The notes under the pieces were generated by a model. The model was not told where the DNA came from, did not search any database, and saw nothing but the letters and a program-made list of their open reading frames with translations. A stretch of 64,000 bases of DNA from JACCZX01 sp963786295 (GTDB lineage: Bacteria > Pseudomonadota > Gammaproteobacteria > Burkholderiales > Burkholderiaceae_F): positions 12,739-76,738 of the forward strand of contig CAWAYV010000026.1 of NCBI GenBank assembly GCA_963786295.1. Reading direction: 5' to 3'. Numbering within the stretch: the first letter of the stretch is position 1; every line of letters begins with the position of its first letter. Made by a program: the position numbers and the translations under genes. Below are positions 7,988 through 16,502 of this stretch, in pieces.

Positions 7988-8841
7988 GTGGCCCGCATTC
8001 TGCTGAAGACGACCATACCGACGACTGAGGATGACTGGTCGATCGCTCGCTTCTCGATGCTGCGCGATCTGCTGGGCGAGAGCCATCAGGTCGAAGCGCG
8101 CGACCGCATCACGGATGAAACAGGCGATGACGTCGATCTTGTCGGCGGGAGCGCTACCATTCGACCAGATCTGGTTGTTCGCAGTTGACATGACCAATGG
8201 GCGCCGACTGCGGCCGACATCGCCGGCATCGAAGCGTTTCGGCGCCGAGGCGGGGGGCTTCTTTGACGCGCGATCACTTCGACCTCGGGAGCGGTCTCTC
8301 GAAGCTCTCCGGCATCGGTGCCGCTCATCATTTCCACAACGTCAACCCAGAAACGGAGCCCGAACGCCGTACGCGTGATGATCCGTTCACGCTGCAAATC
8401 GATTGGCCAAACTATCACTCAGGCGCAAACGGCGACTATCAGGAGATCGAAGCGATCACGCCGGCCCATCCGTTGCTGCGCCGGGCGGACGGCGGAGGGA
8501 TTCGTTACTTGCCAGCGCATCCTCACGAAGGCGCCGTGAGCGCGCCGACGGAGTTGGGAAGCGCTGCGCGGGTGGTTGCGCGGAGTACGAGCAGCGTGAC
8601 GGGACGACCCTTCAATCTGATGGTGGCGATCGATCGCTATCGGCACGATGGGGCAGATCTCGGCCGCGCGGTCGCCGAGGCGACTTTCCATCGCTTCGCG
8701 GACTACAACTGGAATACCGCCGCGGGCTGCCCAAGTTTTGTCAATGAGCCGCCCGGCAACGGGTTGCAGCGCGAGCCCAGGGCGCTAAACGACACGCGCG
8801 ACTATGCACGCAACATCGCGGAGTGGCTCAGTCGTTCGTAG
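7988..8841 (+). pseudogene. Conserved protein of unknown function, multiply frameshifted
   Basis: A probable 280-residue protein broken into four frame segments. It starts at GTG 7988 behind a good ribosome site (AAAAGGAAG, 7973-7981) with ARILLKTTIPTTEDDWSIAR. It then continues with DQIWLFAVDMTN (near 8160-8195), ADIAGIEAFRRRGGG (near 8215-8260) and finally TRDHFDLGSGLSKLSGIGAA to the stop at 8841. The last segment has a rather conserved look (WPNYHSGANGDYQ, YLPAHPHEG, CPSFVNEPPG). The order of elements, including an early strand followed by a VDMTN turn, is reminiscent of glutamine-amidotransferase-like/ThuA folds, but I cannot name the family. Three indels are needed to restore it. Confidence 0.55.
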
Positions 8842-9228
8842 TCCGTGCGTGTCCGTCGCCGCTTAGGACCCGTCAAGCCCGCCCACCGCGCCGAGGCGAC
8901 AGCGATCATCGGGACAAGGGCGGCATCGTCAGCATCGCGGACAAAACAGCGGGCCGCGGTTTGCTCGCTTCATACACTTGCTTACCGCTTGACCGGTCCG
9001 GGCGAACGGACATCGGCTTGAGAGCGGGCGCTGATGCTCTCCGGCGGAGCCGTAAACGAAACATGACAAGGTTGCGATTTCCGTTCGTGGCTTCAAGCCA
9101 AACCACGAACTGGTTAGCTAGCTCGTCGCCTGCGACGAGGCGCTTGCCGGTAAATCGTTCAAGAGAAGCCTCAGTTCTGCGTTAACGACGCGCTGAAGTA
9201 TCGCGCGCAGCCCCCGATCATTGGATGA
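8842..9228. other. Gene-free stretch
   Basis: About 390 bases between the broken hypothetical gene and the 3' end of the tricorn gene. No open frame with recognisable protein features, no tRNA and no convincing hairpin with a T-run was seen. The stretch near 9100-9140 (GAACTGGTTAGCTAGCTCG) contains a short self-complementary GAGC...GCTC arm only. Confidence 0.5.
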
Positions 9229-12200
9229 TCACTTCACTGCAGACTCAATAATTTTTCTTTCAGCCTTTCGTCGGCGCTTTGTTAGAGGAGGCCGAGGCAG
9301 TACCGGCCTTGCCCCGAACTCCGGCTTCAAAAGCGTGTCGCGGCCCAAGAGCTCGAGCGCCGTAGCAATCGCCGTCTCCAGCTGACGGTCCCGCTTGGCC
9401 GCCACGTCTTGCGGTGCATTGTCGATGACGACGTCAGGATCCGTCCCATAGTTCTCGACGCCCCAGCCGACGTCGGAGAACCAGAAGGAGAACTCAGGCT
9501 GCGTGGTCTGCGTGCCATCGACCAGGTTGTGACGCGGATTGATGCCGATCACACCGCCCCAGGTGCGCGTTCCCACCAGCGGACCTATCTTCATCAGCTT
9601 GAAGCCGTGCGAAAAAATGTCACCGTCAGAGCCGGAGTGTTCGTTGGTGAGCGCAACCACCGGTCCGGCCACCGCCTCGTCCGGGTAAGACATCGGACGG
9701 GTCCAGCGGGACACGTCGTAACCAATACGACGGCGGGCTACCTTCTCGAGCAGCAGCGCCGAAACGTGACCGCCGCGGTTGTAGCGGACATCGACGATCA
9801 GAGCGTCGCGCTCGCATTCCGTCCCGAAATAGCGATGAAACTCCGCGAAGCCAGCGGCCATCATGTCGGGTAAATGTAAGTATCCGACTCGCCCGTTGGA
9901 GCGCTCATGCACAAAACTTCGATTGCGCTCGACCCACTCGCGGTAGCGCGCGGGAACCTCGTCGTTCAAAGTCGTCAGCGTGACGTTACGCGTCGTCTCG
10001 CCATCTGCTGACTTGAGCGTCACTTCGACCTTGGCGGCCGCCTGATGAACCAGTAGCGCCTGCGGTGGGCGCTCACGCGAAACCTTCTGTCCATTGATGG
10101 CAACAATCCGTTCGCCCACTCGGGCTTCGACTCCTACAGCATTCAAAGGTGAATCGGCGGCAGCGTCCCACGGATCACCCCGGACGATGTGAGTGATCTC
10201 GTAACTGTCGTCTTCGGGGATGAAGCGCAGGTCTGCCCCCAGGTAGCCCAGGGCGACAGACGGAGGACGCCTGTGATCGCCACCGCTTTCATACGCGTGC
10301 GACGTGCCGAGCTCGCCCTGCATCTCCCAGATCAGGTCGGACAGTTCGCCGCGCGTGGCAACCCGGTCGAGCAGCGGTGCGTACAGCGCATACACCGACT
10401 GCCAGTCGATTCCGGACATGTCCTCGACCCAGAACTGATCGCGCTGCAGACGCCACACTTCGCGCAGCATCTGCTTCCACTCGGCGCGCGGATCGACCGA
10501 CAAACGAATCCGATTCAGGTCAACCCAACCTGATTCGCGCGACGGTTTGTCGCCGGCGTCCTTTTCGGCCGCCTCGTGATCTCGGGACCGCTTGGGCAGG
10601 GCGGGCAGGGCGCGCAACCGCTTGTCATCGCGATACACCAGCGTCGTGCCGTCTTGTGAGACCTCGAAGTCGTTAACACCATCGACGACAGGCTCTGTCC
10701 GCAAAGTCCGCAGATCAAACAGCTCGAGCCGTCCTTTTTCTTCCTTGTGTCCGCCGCGGCCGTGCGCACCGACAATCGGTGCAATGCTCCACACGACCTT
10801 GTCATCGGCCGCGCCGGCGATCTTCGCAAACCGATTCTCGGGGACGGGAAACGCAGCGATACGCGAGACGATCCCGTCCAGGTCGACGCGCACTGCGGCG
10901 GGCGCCGGCGTTGGCTTGGGCTCCGCATCTTGAGAAGGGCGCTTTGCGAGACTCTGAGGTTCGGGCTCGAACGGCGGCCGGCCGCGCGCTTGCAGCGCGA
11001 TCAGATACGGGCGAGCGGCCCGCGGAAAGCTCAGTTCGAACTGAACACTGTCGTAGACCGGATCGAACGTTCGCAGTGAGAGGAAGTACAGATACCGTCC
11101 GGCGGGATCGAACGATGGACTGAAGTCCCGAAACTCGGGCTGGGTCACCATCGTGCTGGTCTGAGTCGCCAGCTCGTGCAGTTTGATTGCCTGGTGTCGC
11201 GTGCTGGTTGCGAATGTGTAGGCAAGCCATGCACCGTCGGGCGCCCACGCGAGATCTTCGCTCTGTCCGCATTCGCTGCGGTCGACCCGCATGATCTTGT
11301 TGTCTTGGAGGTCGCCGATCAGCACCTCGTTGCGGTGGTTCGCAAGAGCGACACGGCGGCCACGCGGCGCGGCCTTCATCGCGACGACGCGACCAATATC
11401 CCACGGCAATTCGCGACTTGAATCACCATCGAATACCACAACGCGCTCGTCACCCGACGCATCGCTGACAGCCACCACGGTCGTGCCGTCGTCCAACCAC
11501 TGGCCGTGCCGGTAGCGCACGCCGTCGGGCGCGCCGAGCTGGCGTACTGCGCCTTCCCATAACGCAAAACTAAAGAGCTTGCCGCGCGCGTCGACAGCGA
11601 TGCTGTGGCCCGCCGGATGGATATGCACCGGACCGAGATGGTCCTCGGCTTTCACGAACTTGCGCACCGCCTGCGTCCGGTGCGACAGGATCTGAATGTC
11701 GAGCCGCTGAACCGTGTCGCTCGCCGGGTCGAACAGCCAGATGTCGGCGCCGCATTGATAGACGATGCGCGTGCCGTCGGTAGAGGCGTGCCGGGCGTAG
11801 TAGGTGTCGTGATCTGTGTGCCGCGCCAGCTCCGAGCCATCGGGCAAGCACGAATACAGGTTGCCGACACCTTCGTGATCCGACAGGTAGTAGACGCGGC
11901 CGTCGATCCACATCGGGCTCGTGACGTTGCCGCCGATCTCGTTCATGCGCCGGAACTCGCCATTGCCCTTGACGTCGATCCACAGATGGCCGGCAGTGCC
12001 GCCCTTGTAGCGCTTCCAACGCGCAGGGTCTGCGGTGTTGCGACCGATGATCTTCAACCCCTTTGGACCGAGCGCCAGGTGATTGACCTGTCCTAAGGGC
12101 AGCAACTGCGGAGCTCCGCCGTTCGGCTCCAGTGTGTACGCGCGGTAGTTGCGGAAGAACGGCTGACCGTATGTGGTGACGAATAGGACGTGGCCTTCAG

Positions 12201-12492
12201 GTGTCCACCCGCGCACCATCGTGTCGGGTCCAAGCCAGGTCATGCGGCGCGCCAATCCGCCGTCGCTTGCCATTAGATAGACCTCGGCGTGCTGCTCATC
12301 GCGGCTGACAAAGGCGATCCAACGACCGTCAGGCGATAGGCATGGCGTCGAAGGCTCGGAAAGCCCCGCGGTCAATCGACGTGCGATACCGCCGGAAGCG
12401 CTGACCTGCCAGATGTCATCGTCAGTGACGAAGACGATGCGGTCACCTAGTAGGTTGGGGTGACGCAAATACGCTTGGTTATCTTTGTGCAT
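9229..12492 (-). CDS. Tricorn protease homologue (S41 family peptidase)
   Basis: A 1087-residue protein with the full tricorn architecture. An N-terminal six-bladed propeller has TolB/WD40-like repeats (SPDGRWIAFVSRD near residue 55). A second propeller follows to about residue 520. A low-complexity linker precedes a C1 domain (WRLQRDQFWVEDMSGIDW), then a PDZ domain and the S41 catalytic domain. The candidate histidine is in GELGTSHAYE (about residue 730) and the nucleophile in NEHSGSDGDIF (about 954). In tricorn the enzyme trims peptides left by the proteasome; in bacteria it is thought to process short peptides. No signal peptide is visible. ATG 12492 begins directly with propeller sequence. 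It is intact, unlike many neighbours. Confidence 0.88.
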   Translation of the reverse strand: MHKDNQAYLRHPNLLGDRIVFVTDDDIWQVSASGGIARRLTAGLSEPSTPCLSPDGRWIAFVSRDEQHAEVYLMASDGGLARRMTWLGPDTMVRGWTPEGHVLFVTTYGQPFFRNYRAYTLEPNGGAPQLLPLGQVNHLALGPKGLKIIGRNTADPARWKRYKGGTAGHLWIDVKGNGEFRRMNEIGGNVTSPMWIDGRVYYLSDHEGVGNLYSCLPDGSELARHTDHDTYYARHASTDGTRIVYQCGADIWLFDPASDTVQRLDIQILSHRTQAVRKFVKAEDHLGPVHIHPAGHSIAVDARGKLFSFALWEGAVRQLGAPDGVRYRHGQWLDDGTTVVAVSDASGDERVVVFDGDSSRELPWDIGRVVAMKAAPRGRRVALANHRNEVLIGDLQDNKIMRVDRSECGQSEDLAWAPDGAWLAYTFATSTRHQAIKLHELATQTSTMVTQPEFRDFSPSFDPAGRYLYFLSLRTFDPVYDSVQFELSFPRAARPYLIALQARGRPPFEPEPQSLAKRPSQDAEPKPTPAPAAVRVDLDGIVSRIAAFPVPENRFAKIAGAADDKVVWSIAPIVGAHGRGGHKEEKGRLELFDLRTLRTEPVVDGVNDFEVSQDGTTLVYRDDKRLRALPALPKRSRDHEAAEKDAGDKPSRESGWVDLNRIRLSVDPRAEWKQMLREVWRLQRDQFWVEDMSGIDWQSVYALYAPLLDRVATRGELSDLIWEMQGELGTSHAYESGGDHRRPPSVALGYLGADLRFIPEDDSYEITHIVRGDPWDAAADSPLNAVGVEARVGERIVAINGQKVSRERPPQALLVHQAAAKVEVTLKSADGETTRNVTLTTLNDEVPARYREWVERNRSFVHERSNGRVGYLHLPDMMAAGFAEFHRYFGTECERDALIVDVRYNRGGHVSALLLEKVARRRIGYDVSRWTRPMSYPDEAVAGPVVALTNEHSGSDGDIFSHGFKLMKIGPLVGTRTWGGVIGINPRHNLVDGTQTTQPEFSFWFSDVGWGVENYGTDPDVVIDNAPQDVAAKRDRQLETAIATALELLGRDTLLKPEFGARPVLPRPPLTKRRRKAERKIIESAVK

Positions 12493-12715
12493 GGGCTTTC
12501 TTATCGAAGCGCTCGATCGTGCAACGTTTACGCAAGCTCTTGTCGCACTATTCCGCTTGGGATCCGTCCACTCCCAGTCGCGCCGGTTAGCTGCTGTCCG
12601 TGAATCGGCACCTCAATGTCTGTCATTGGCGAACTGTGCGTCGCGTGCGCACGGTGAGAGTTCGAAAATCCATGAAATCGTACAACCACTCGGTGCAGTT
12701 CTTGGTAACATCTAA

Positions 12716-12794
12716 GCGTGTTGCCGTGTGATTTGGAGCACCATTGGCCTTGCCAAGGTTGAGGTCGCGAGTTCGAGACTCGTTTCCCGCTCCA
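12716..12794 (+). tRNA. tRNA-Gly (GCC)-like, degenerate 5' half
   Basis: The 3' half is a good tRNA-Gly: anticodon loop TTGCCAA (anticodon GCC) on a stem TGGCC/GGTTG, T-arm GCGAG-TTCGAGA-CTCGT, and 3' TTTCCCGCTCCA with encoded CCA. The 5' half is poor: GCGTGTT cannot pair fully with the acceptor strand TTCCCGC, and the D-arm (GTGTGATTTGGAGCACC) is about three bases out of register. It is followed 52 bases later by an intact tRNA-Cys, the usual Gly-Cys neighbourhood. Either it is a decayed copy or the 5' half carries assembly errors. Confidence 0.55.
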
Positions 12795-12846
12795 AGTTTT
12801 GTAGAGAGGGGAGCCGCCGCGCTTCCCTTTTTTGATTCAAGATCAT

Positions 12847-12920
12847 GGCGGGGTGGCAGAGTGGCCATGCAGCGGACTGCAAATCCGTGTACGCCGGTTC
12901 GATTCCGACCCCCGCCTCCA
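12847..12920 (+). tRNA. tRNA-Cys (GCA)
   Basis: A complete 74-base cloverleaf. The acceptor GGCGGGG pairs with CCCCGCC, the D-arm is GGCAGAGTGGCCATGC, the anticodon loop ACTGCAAAT gives anticodon GCA, the T-arm is GCCGGTTCGATTCCGAC, and discriminator T plus CCA are encoded. It matches the bacterial tRNA-Cys consensus closely and lies downstream of the tRNA-Gly-like sequence on the same strand. Confidence 0.93.
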
Positions 12921-13153
12921 TTTCCCCTCTGACAGGATTTTGCCGCGTCCACCGCAGCCAGTGCCCGGTGCAGGCAGAGGCGCTTTGCGCGTAACGGTCG
13001 CGCGTGCGGCGAGTTTTATCTGGCGGAACTGGCCCGGTGGCCGCCGTGGCCCATGATGAACACGTCGGTCGACCGAATAGCGGAAGCCGGCTGGATGACT
13101 TCCCTTCTTTGCGTGCGCCTAACAAAATTGAGATCGATTAGGAGTGAACGCAA

Positions 13154-13291
13154 TGGACTTTTTTGACTGGCTCATCGTGCTCTTCTCGTTTGCGACCGCG
13201 CTGTACCTCATGTTTGACGGAGGGAGCCCAAATAGAGACTGGCCACCGCTCATGCCACGCAAAGGTGACGACGAAGGTCGCCTCGGATAGC
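13154..13291 (+). CDS. Small single-pass membrane protein (45 aa)
   Basis: An ATG at 13154 follows the ribosome site TTAGGAGTG (13138-13146). The 45-residue product begins MDFFDWLIVLFSFATALYLM, one clear membrane helix, and ends in a charged, proline-containing tail (GGSPNRDWPPLMPRKGDDEG). Codon use is ordinary and the strong ribosome site is the main argument that it is real. No family is recognised. It stands alone between tRNA-Cys and the hydratase gene. Confidence 0.5.
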
Positions 13292-13685
13292 TGCGCCACT
13301 GTCGTCGGCTGCGGCATGTGAAGACCGAGCACGGGGTTATCTGTTCAGCCTTCCAGACACATCGTCCGCAACATCGGCGGAATGGAGTTACTCGCGCTGC
13401 CGAAGATGGAGCAGTTCGCGCAAGACTTGACCGGGCCTGAGTGCTCGGACAGATGATGTCGGTGCGAAGATGCACTTACGCATCGAAGGCGGCTTGGTTG
13501 AGTCAAGCACTAAGCCGAGAAAACGGCCAATTCCGCCAAGAAATTGTCCTTACACGCGGTCCGAGGCCACTACTGGGACACCGCCGCGATTGTCGCCAAG
13601 GCGGCGCCGCAACTTTTAATCTAGATTAGCACGCGCTCAACTGGCTGCAGTGAGGATGCGCGAGACATGGGCAGAGGAGGACAAA
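13292..13685. other. Gene-free stretch
   Basis: About 390 bases between the small membrane protein and the enoyl-CoA hydratase-like gene. No coding frame with family features on either strand, no tRNA. It ends in an AT-rich patch (ACTTTTAATCTAGATTAGC, 13610-13630), which could belong to a promoter of the hydratase gene, but no clear -35/-10 pair is visible. Confidence 0.5.
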
Positions 13686-14480
13686 GTGGAATTCAAAGAC
13701 ATCATCTACGAAGTCCAGGATCACGTGGCGCGCATCACGATCAATCGCCCCAAACAGCTGAACGCTTTTACAGGCGATACGCTGAAGGAGCTCACTCTCG
13801 CAGTCGAGACCGCGGGCGCGGATGACGACATCGGTGTGGTCGTCCTGACCGGTGCAGGTGATCGCGCCTTTTCCGCCGGCGGCGATGTCAATTGGGAAAA
13901 AGAAGGCGGACTCGAGCGGCAAATTCTTGAGCCCTACTTGTTTCACGTCACGTTGTCGCGCTGCCTGAAACCGACGATTGCCCGTGTCAACGGCTATGCA
14001 GTGGGGGGCGGACATCACATGGCGTACTTCTGCGATCTGACGATTGCCTCCGAGCAAGCGATCTTCGGGCAGAACGGGCCGCGGGTGGGAAGCCCGGCGT
14101 GCGGTGCGATCGTCAGTTATCTGACGCGAGTCGTCGGCGCGAAGAAGGCGCGTGAGATCTGGATGTTGTGCCGCCGATATACGGCCAAGGAAGCGCTTGA
14201 GATGGGCATTGTCAACACGGTCGTTCCGCACGCGCAGCTCGATGAAGAGGTCGACAAGTGGTGCAAGGAAATCCTTGCGCTGTCTCCGACGTGCATGAAG
14301 ATCCTGAAGGCCTCGTTCGTCGAGGAATACAACGCGTTGCTCGGTCAAGGCGACGAGCTGCGTCGCTACATGGTCACGCCCGAGTTCTGGAAGTACGAAC
14401 AACAAGAAGGCGCTGCTGCTTTTCTAGAGAAGCGCGCACCGGATTTCTGGGCTGCGCGCGCAGCGGGCAAGCGAGCCTGA
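13686..14480 (+). CDS. Enoyl-CoA hydratase/isomerase family protein (BadI/MenB-like)
   Basis: A 264-residue crotonase-fold enzyme. GTG 13686 is chosen because it follows AGAGGAGG (13673-13680) and the family N-terminus EFKDIIYEVQDHVARITINR starts there. The oxyanion-hole segments AGAGDRAFSAGGD and ARVNGYAVGGGHHMA are intact. The GQNGPRVGSPACG and VVGAKKAREIWMLCRRYTA segments are diagnostic of the branch that contains 2-ketocyclohexanecarboxyl-CoA hydrolase (BadI) and dihydroxynaphthoyl-CoA synthase (MenB), enzymes that close or open rings by Claisen/Dieckmann chemistry. With no men or bad genes nearby the substrate is undecided. Single gene, convergent with tRNA-Leu. Confidence 0.75.
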   Translation: MEFKDIIYEVQDHVARITINRPKQLNAFTGDTLKELTLAVETAGADDDIGVVVLTGAGDRAFSAGGDVNWEKEGGLERQILEPYLFHVTLSRCLKPTIARVNGYAVGGGHHMAYFCDLTIASEQAIFGQNGPRVGSPACGAIVSYLTRVVGAKKAREIWMLCRRYTAKEALEMGIVNTVVPHAQLDEEVDKWCKEILALSPTCMKILKASFVEEYNALLGQGDELRRYMVTPEFWKYEQQEGAAAFLEKRAPDFWAARAAGKRA

Positions 14481-14484
14481 TGCA

Positions 14485-14515
14485 GCTTTTTTCGCCTGCG
14501 GAAAGGCGCAAAAGC
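14485..14515. repeat. Inverted repeat between hydratase gene and tRNA-Leu
   Basis: GCTTTTTTCGCCT and AGGCGCAAAAGC form a stem of about eleven pairs with one bulge around the loop GCGGAA. It sits five bases after the hydratase stop and two bases before the 3' end of the minus-strand tRNA-Leu. Position suggests a bidirectional terminator or processing hairpin, but a T-run after the stem is missing in either direction. Confidence 0.45.
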
Positions 14516-14517
14516 GC

Positions 14518-14602
14518 TGGTGCCCGGGGCGGGAATCGAACCCACATGCCTTTCGGCCCAGGATTTTAAGTCCTGTGCGTCTACCAATTTCGCCACCCGG
14601 GC
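14518..14602 (-). tRNA. tRNA-Leu (TAA)
   Basis: An 85-base class II tRNA read on the minus strand: acceptor GCCCGGG pairs with CCCGGGC, the D-arm is GGCGAAATTGGTAGACGC, the anticodon loop ACTTAAAAT gives anticodon TAA, a long variable arm (TGGGCCGAAAGGCAT) follows, then the T-arm GTGGGTTCGATTCCCGC and encoded CCA. All stems pair. Confidence 0.95.
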
Positions 14603-14730
14603 GGCCGGGAACGGATGGTAACGCGTGCGCATTCGTCTTATCGGCCTAAGCCATCAATGCAACTTGACCTAAAATGCATCCCCAGCGAAAGTGAGCGTGC
14701 GGCTGATTCCGGCCCGCCGCACAGGGCGCG

Positions 14731-15180
14731 ATGAAAGTATTCGATCTTTGTTGCGATCAGGAACACCCGTTCGAAGGCTGGTTTGCTTCGGGCGAGGATT
14801 TCGATCGCCAACTGGCGGTCGGCATGATCGAGTGTCCGGTGTGCGCAAGTAGCCGGGTGCGCAAGCTGCTGTCGGCGCCGCGCCTCAACCTGGGGGGAGC
14901 CGAAGATGCGCCGGAGTCATCGGGCAAAGAACCGGTGGCCATGCCAAACGGTGAGTCGATGCGCTCGATGATGTTGCAAATCGCGCGCCACATTGCGGCG
15001 AACAGCGAAGACGTCGGCGAACGCTTCCCGGAAGAGGCTCGCCGCATTCACTATGACGAAGCGCCGAAGCGTTCGATCCGCGGGATGGCGTCGAAGGAAG
15101 AGGCGGCGGACTTGAAGGACGAAGGCATCGAGGTCATGCCCGTGCCATTCGGCACTCTGCTTAAGAATCCATTGCAGTAA
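14731..15180 (+). CDS. DUF1178 family protein
   Basis: A 149-residue protein of the DUF1178 family, common in proteobacteria and of unknown function. The start MKVFDLCCDQEHPFEGWF is the family hallmark. A zinc-ribbon-like pair IECPVCASSRVRKLL lies near residue 35, resembling FmdB-type regulatory proteins. The C-terminal EEARRIHYDEAPKRSIRG and GIEVMPVPF segments are also conserved. Its 3' end overlaps the convergent aminotransferase gene by 20 bases. Soluble, cytoplasmic. Confidence 0.85.
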   Translation: MKVFDLCCDQEHPFEGWFASGEDFDRQLAVGMIECPVCASSRVRKLLSAPRLNLGGAEDAPESSGKEPVAMPNGESMRSMMLQIARHIAANSEDVGERFPEEARRIHYDEAPKRSIRGMASKEEAADLKDEGIEVMPVPFGTLLKNPLQ

Positions 15181-16366
15181 CTCTCAGCGCTGAAAAACGC
15201 GCGAGCGCTTGTTGCAACGTGCGATCTTCCTTGGCGAAGCAAAAGCGCACGACGTGGTGTTCGACCGGCATGTCGTAGAACACGGACACCGGAATCGACG
15301 CAACGCCGTAGTCCGTAACCAACTTCTTCGCAAACTCTACTTCGGTCAGATTCGATATCTGCGAATAGTCGGCGAGCACGAAGTAAGTCCCCTCGCAAGG
15401 AAGTGCGCGAAACGGTGTGTCCGCCAGTCCCTGGACAAACAAATCACGCTTGGCCTGGTAGAAGCCCGGCAAGTCCAGGTATGGCTGCGGGTCCGCCAAA
15501 TGTTCGGCAAACGCGTGCTGCGCGGGCGTATTGACCGCGAACACCATGAACTGATGCACCTTGCGAATTTCAGCGGATATCGGTGCGGGCGCACACGCAT
15601 ATCCGACTTTCCACCCGGTCGTATGAAAGGTCTTGCCGAAGCTCGAGATGACGACGCTGCGTGCCGCCAGCATCGGAGAGCGCATGACCGAGCGGTGCGG
15701 CACGCGGTCGAACACGACATGTTCGTACACTTCGTCTGAGACGAGCAGCACGCCGGTTTGATCAACCAGGCGCTCGAGCGCCAAAATATCGGCGTCTCGC
15801 AGCACACGGCCGGTGGGGTTATGCGGAAAGTTGATCAGAAGTAGCCGCGTCTTGCTCGTCACTGCAGCGCGCACTGCGTCCCAGTCAGGTGCGTAGCCGT
15901 GCGCGTGATCGAGTGGCACGAACACGGGCCGGCCGCCGGCCAGCACGATCGCAGGCACATAGCTGTCATACACCGGCTCGAGCACGATCACTTCATCACC
16001 GGTGTGCACAAGCGCAAGAATCGTGGCCATCAATGCCTGCGTCGCACCCGCCGTGATCGTGATTTCAGCATCGGGATCGTGCCGACACCCGTACAGCGCT
16101 TCATTCTTATTCGCTATAGCTTCGCGCAGCGCGGGTACGCCGGTCATAGGAGCGTATTGGTTATGTGACGCCCGCATCGCGTCCGTCAGACGCTGCTGTA
16201 ATCGGGGATCGCAATCGAAATCCGGAAAGCCCTGACCCAGATTCACCGCGCCGTGTTTGACGGCCAACTGCGACATCACGGTGAAAATAGTTGTTCCTAC
16301 CCGAGGCAGCTTGCTGGCGGACTGAATCGGGCGCATAAGGCCTGTAACTATACTTTCGCGCTTCAT
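15161..16366 (-). CDS. Pyridoxal-phosphate aminotransferase (methionine aminotransferase-like)
   Basis: A 401-residue class I/II aminotransferase. GAVNLGQGFPDFDCDP, ITAGATQALMATI, the INFPHNPTG region and the Schiff-base lysine in SSFGKTFHTTGWK are all present, as is the closing VRFCFAKEDRTL. The combination fits YbdL/kynurenine-oxoglutarate transaminase-like enzymes that transfer amino groups from methionine or aromatic amino acids. I start at ATG 16364-16366 (MKRESIV) because sequence upstream in the same frame has no homology. Transcribed divergently from the M14 carboxypeptidase. Intact. Confidence 0.85.
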   Translation of the reverse strand: MKRESIVTGLMRPIQSASKLPRVGTTIFTVMSQLAVKHGAVNLGQGFPDFDCDPRLQQRLTDAMRASHNQYAPMTGVPALREAIANKNEALYGCRHDPDAEITITAGATQALMATILALVHTGDEVIVLEPVYDSYVPAIVLAGGRPVFVPLDHAHGYAPDWDAVRAAVTSKTRLLLINFPHNPTGRVLRDADILALERLVDQTGVLLVSDEVYEHVVFDRVPHRSVMRSPMLAARSVVISSFGKTFHTTGWKVGYACAPAPISAEIRKVHQFMVFAVNTPAQHAFAEHLADPQPYLDLPGFYQAKRDLFVQGLADTPFRALPCEGTYFVLADYSQISNLTEVEFAKKLVTDYGVASIPVSVFYDMPVEHHVVRFCFAKEDRTLQQALARFSALRVTAMDS

Positions 16367-16502
16367 CCATGCAGAAGTGACATGACGACTGCCGAAAAAA
16401 ACAACTTGACGGTCACGGCGACGCAAGCAAATCGTTTCCGCGCTCGCCGCGGCTCGACTTCGATGAGGCTTGCCGCATAGCTTGATCGGGCTCGTTGAAG
16501 GC

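Noticed and set aside
14485..14515. Hairpin considered as an intrinsic terminator
   Set aside because: The stem is good but no T-run follows it in either direction, so I list it only as an inverted repeat.
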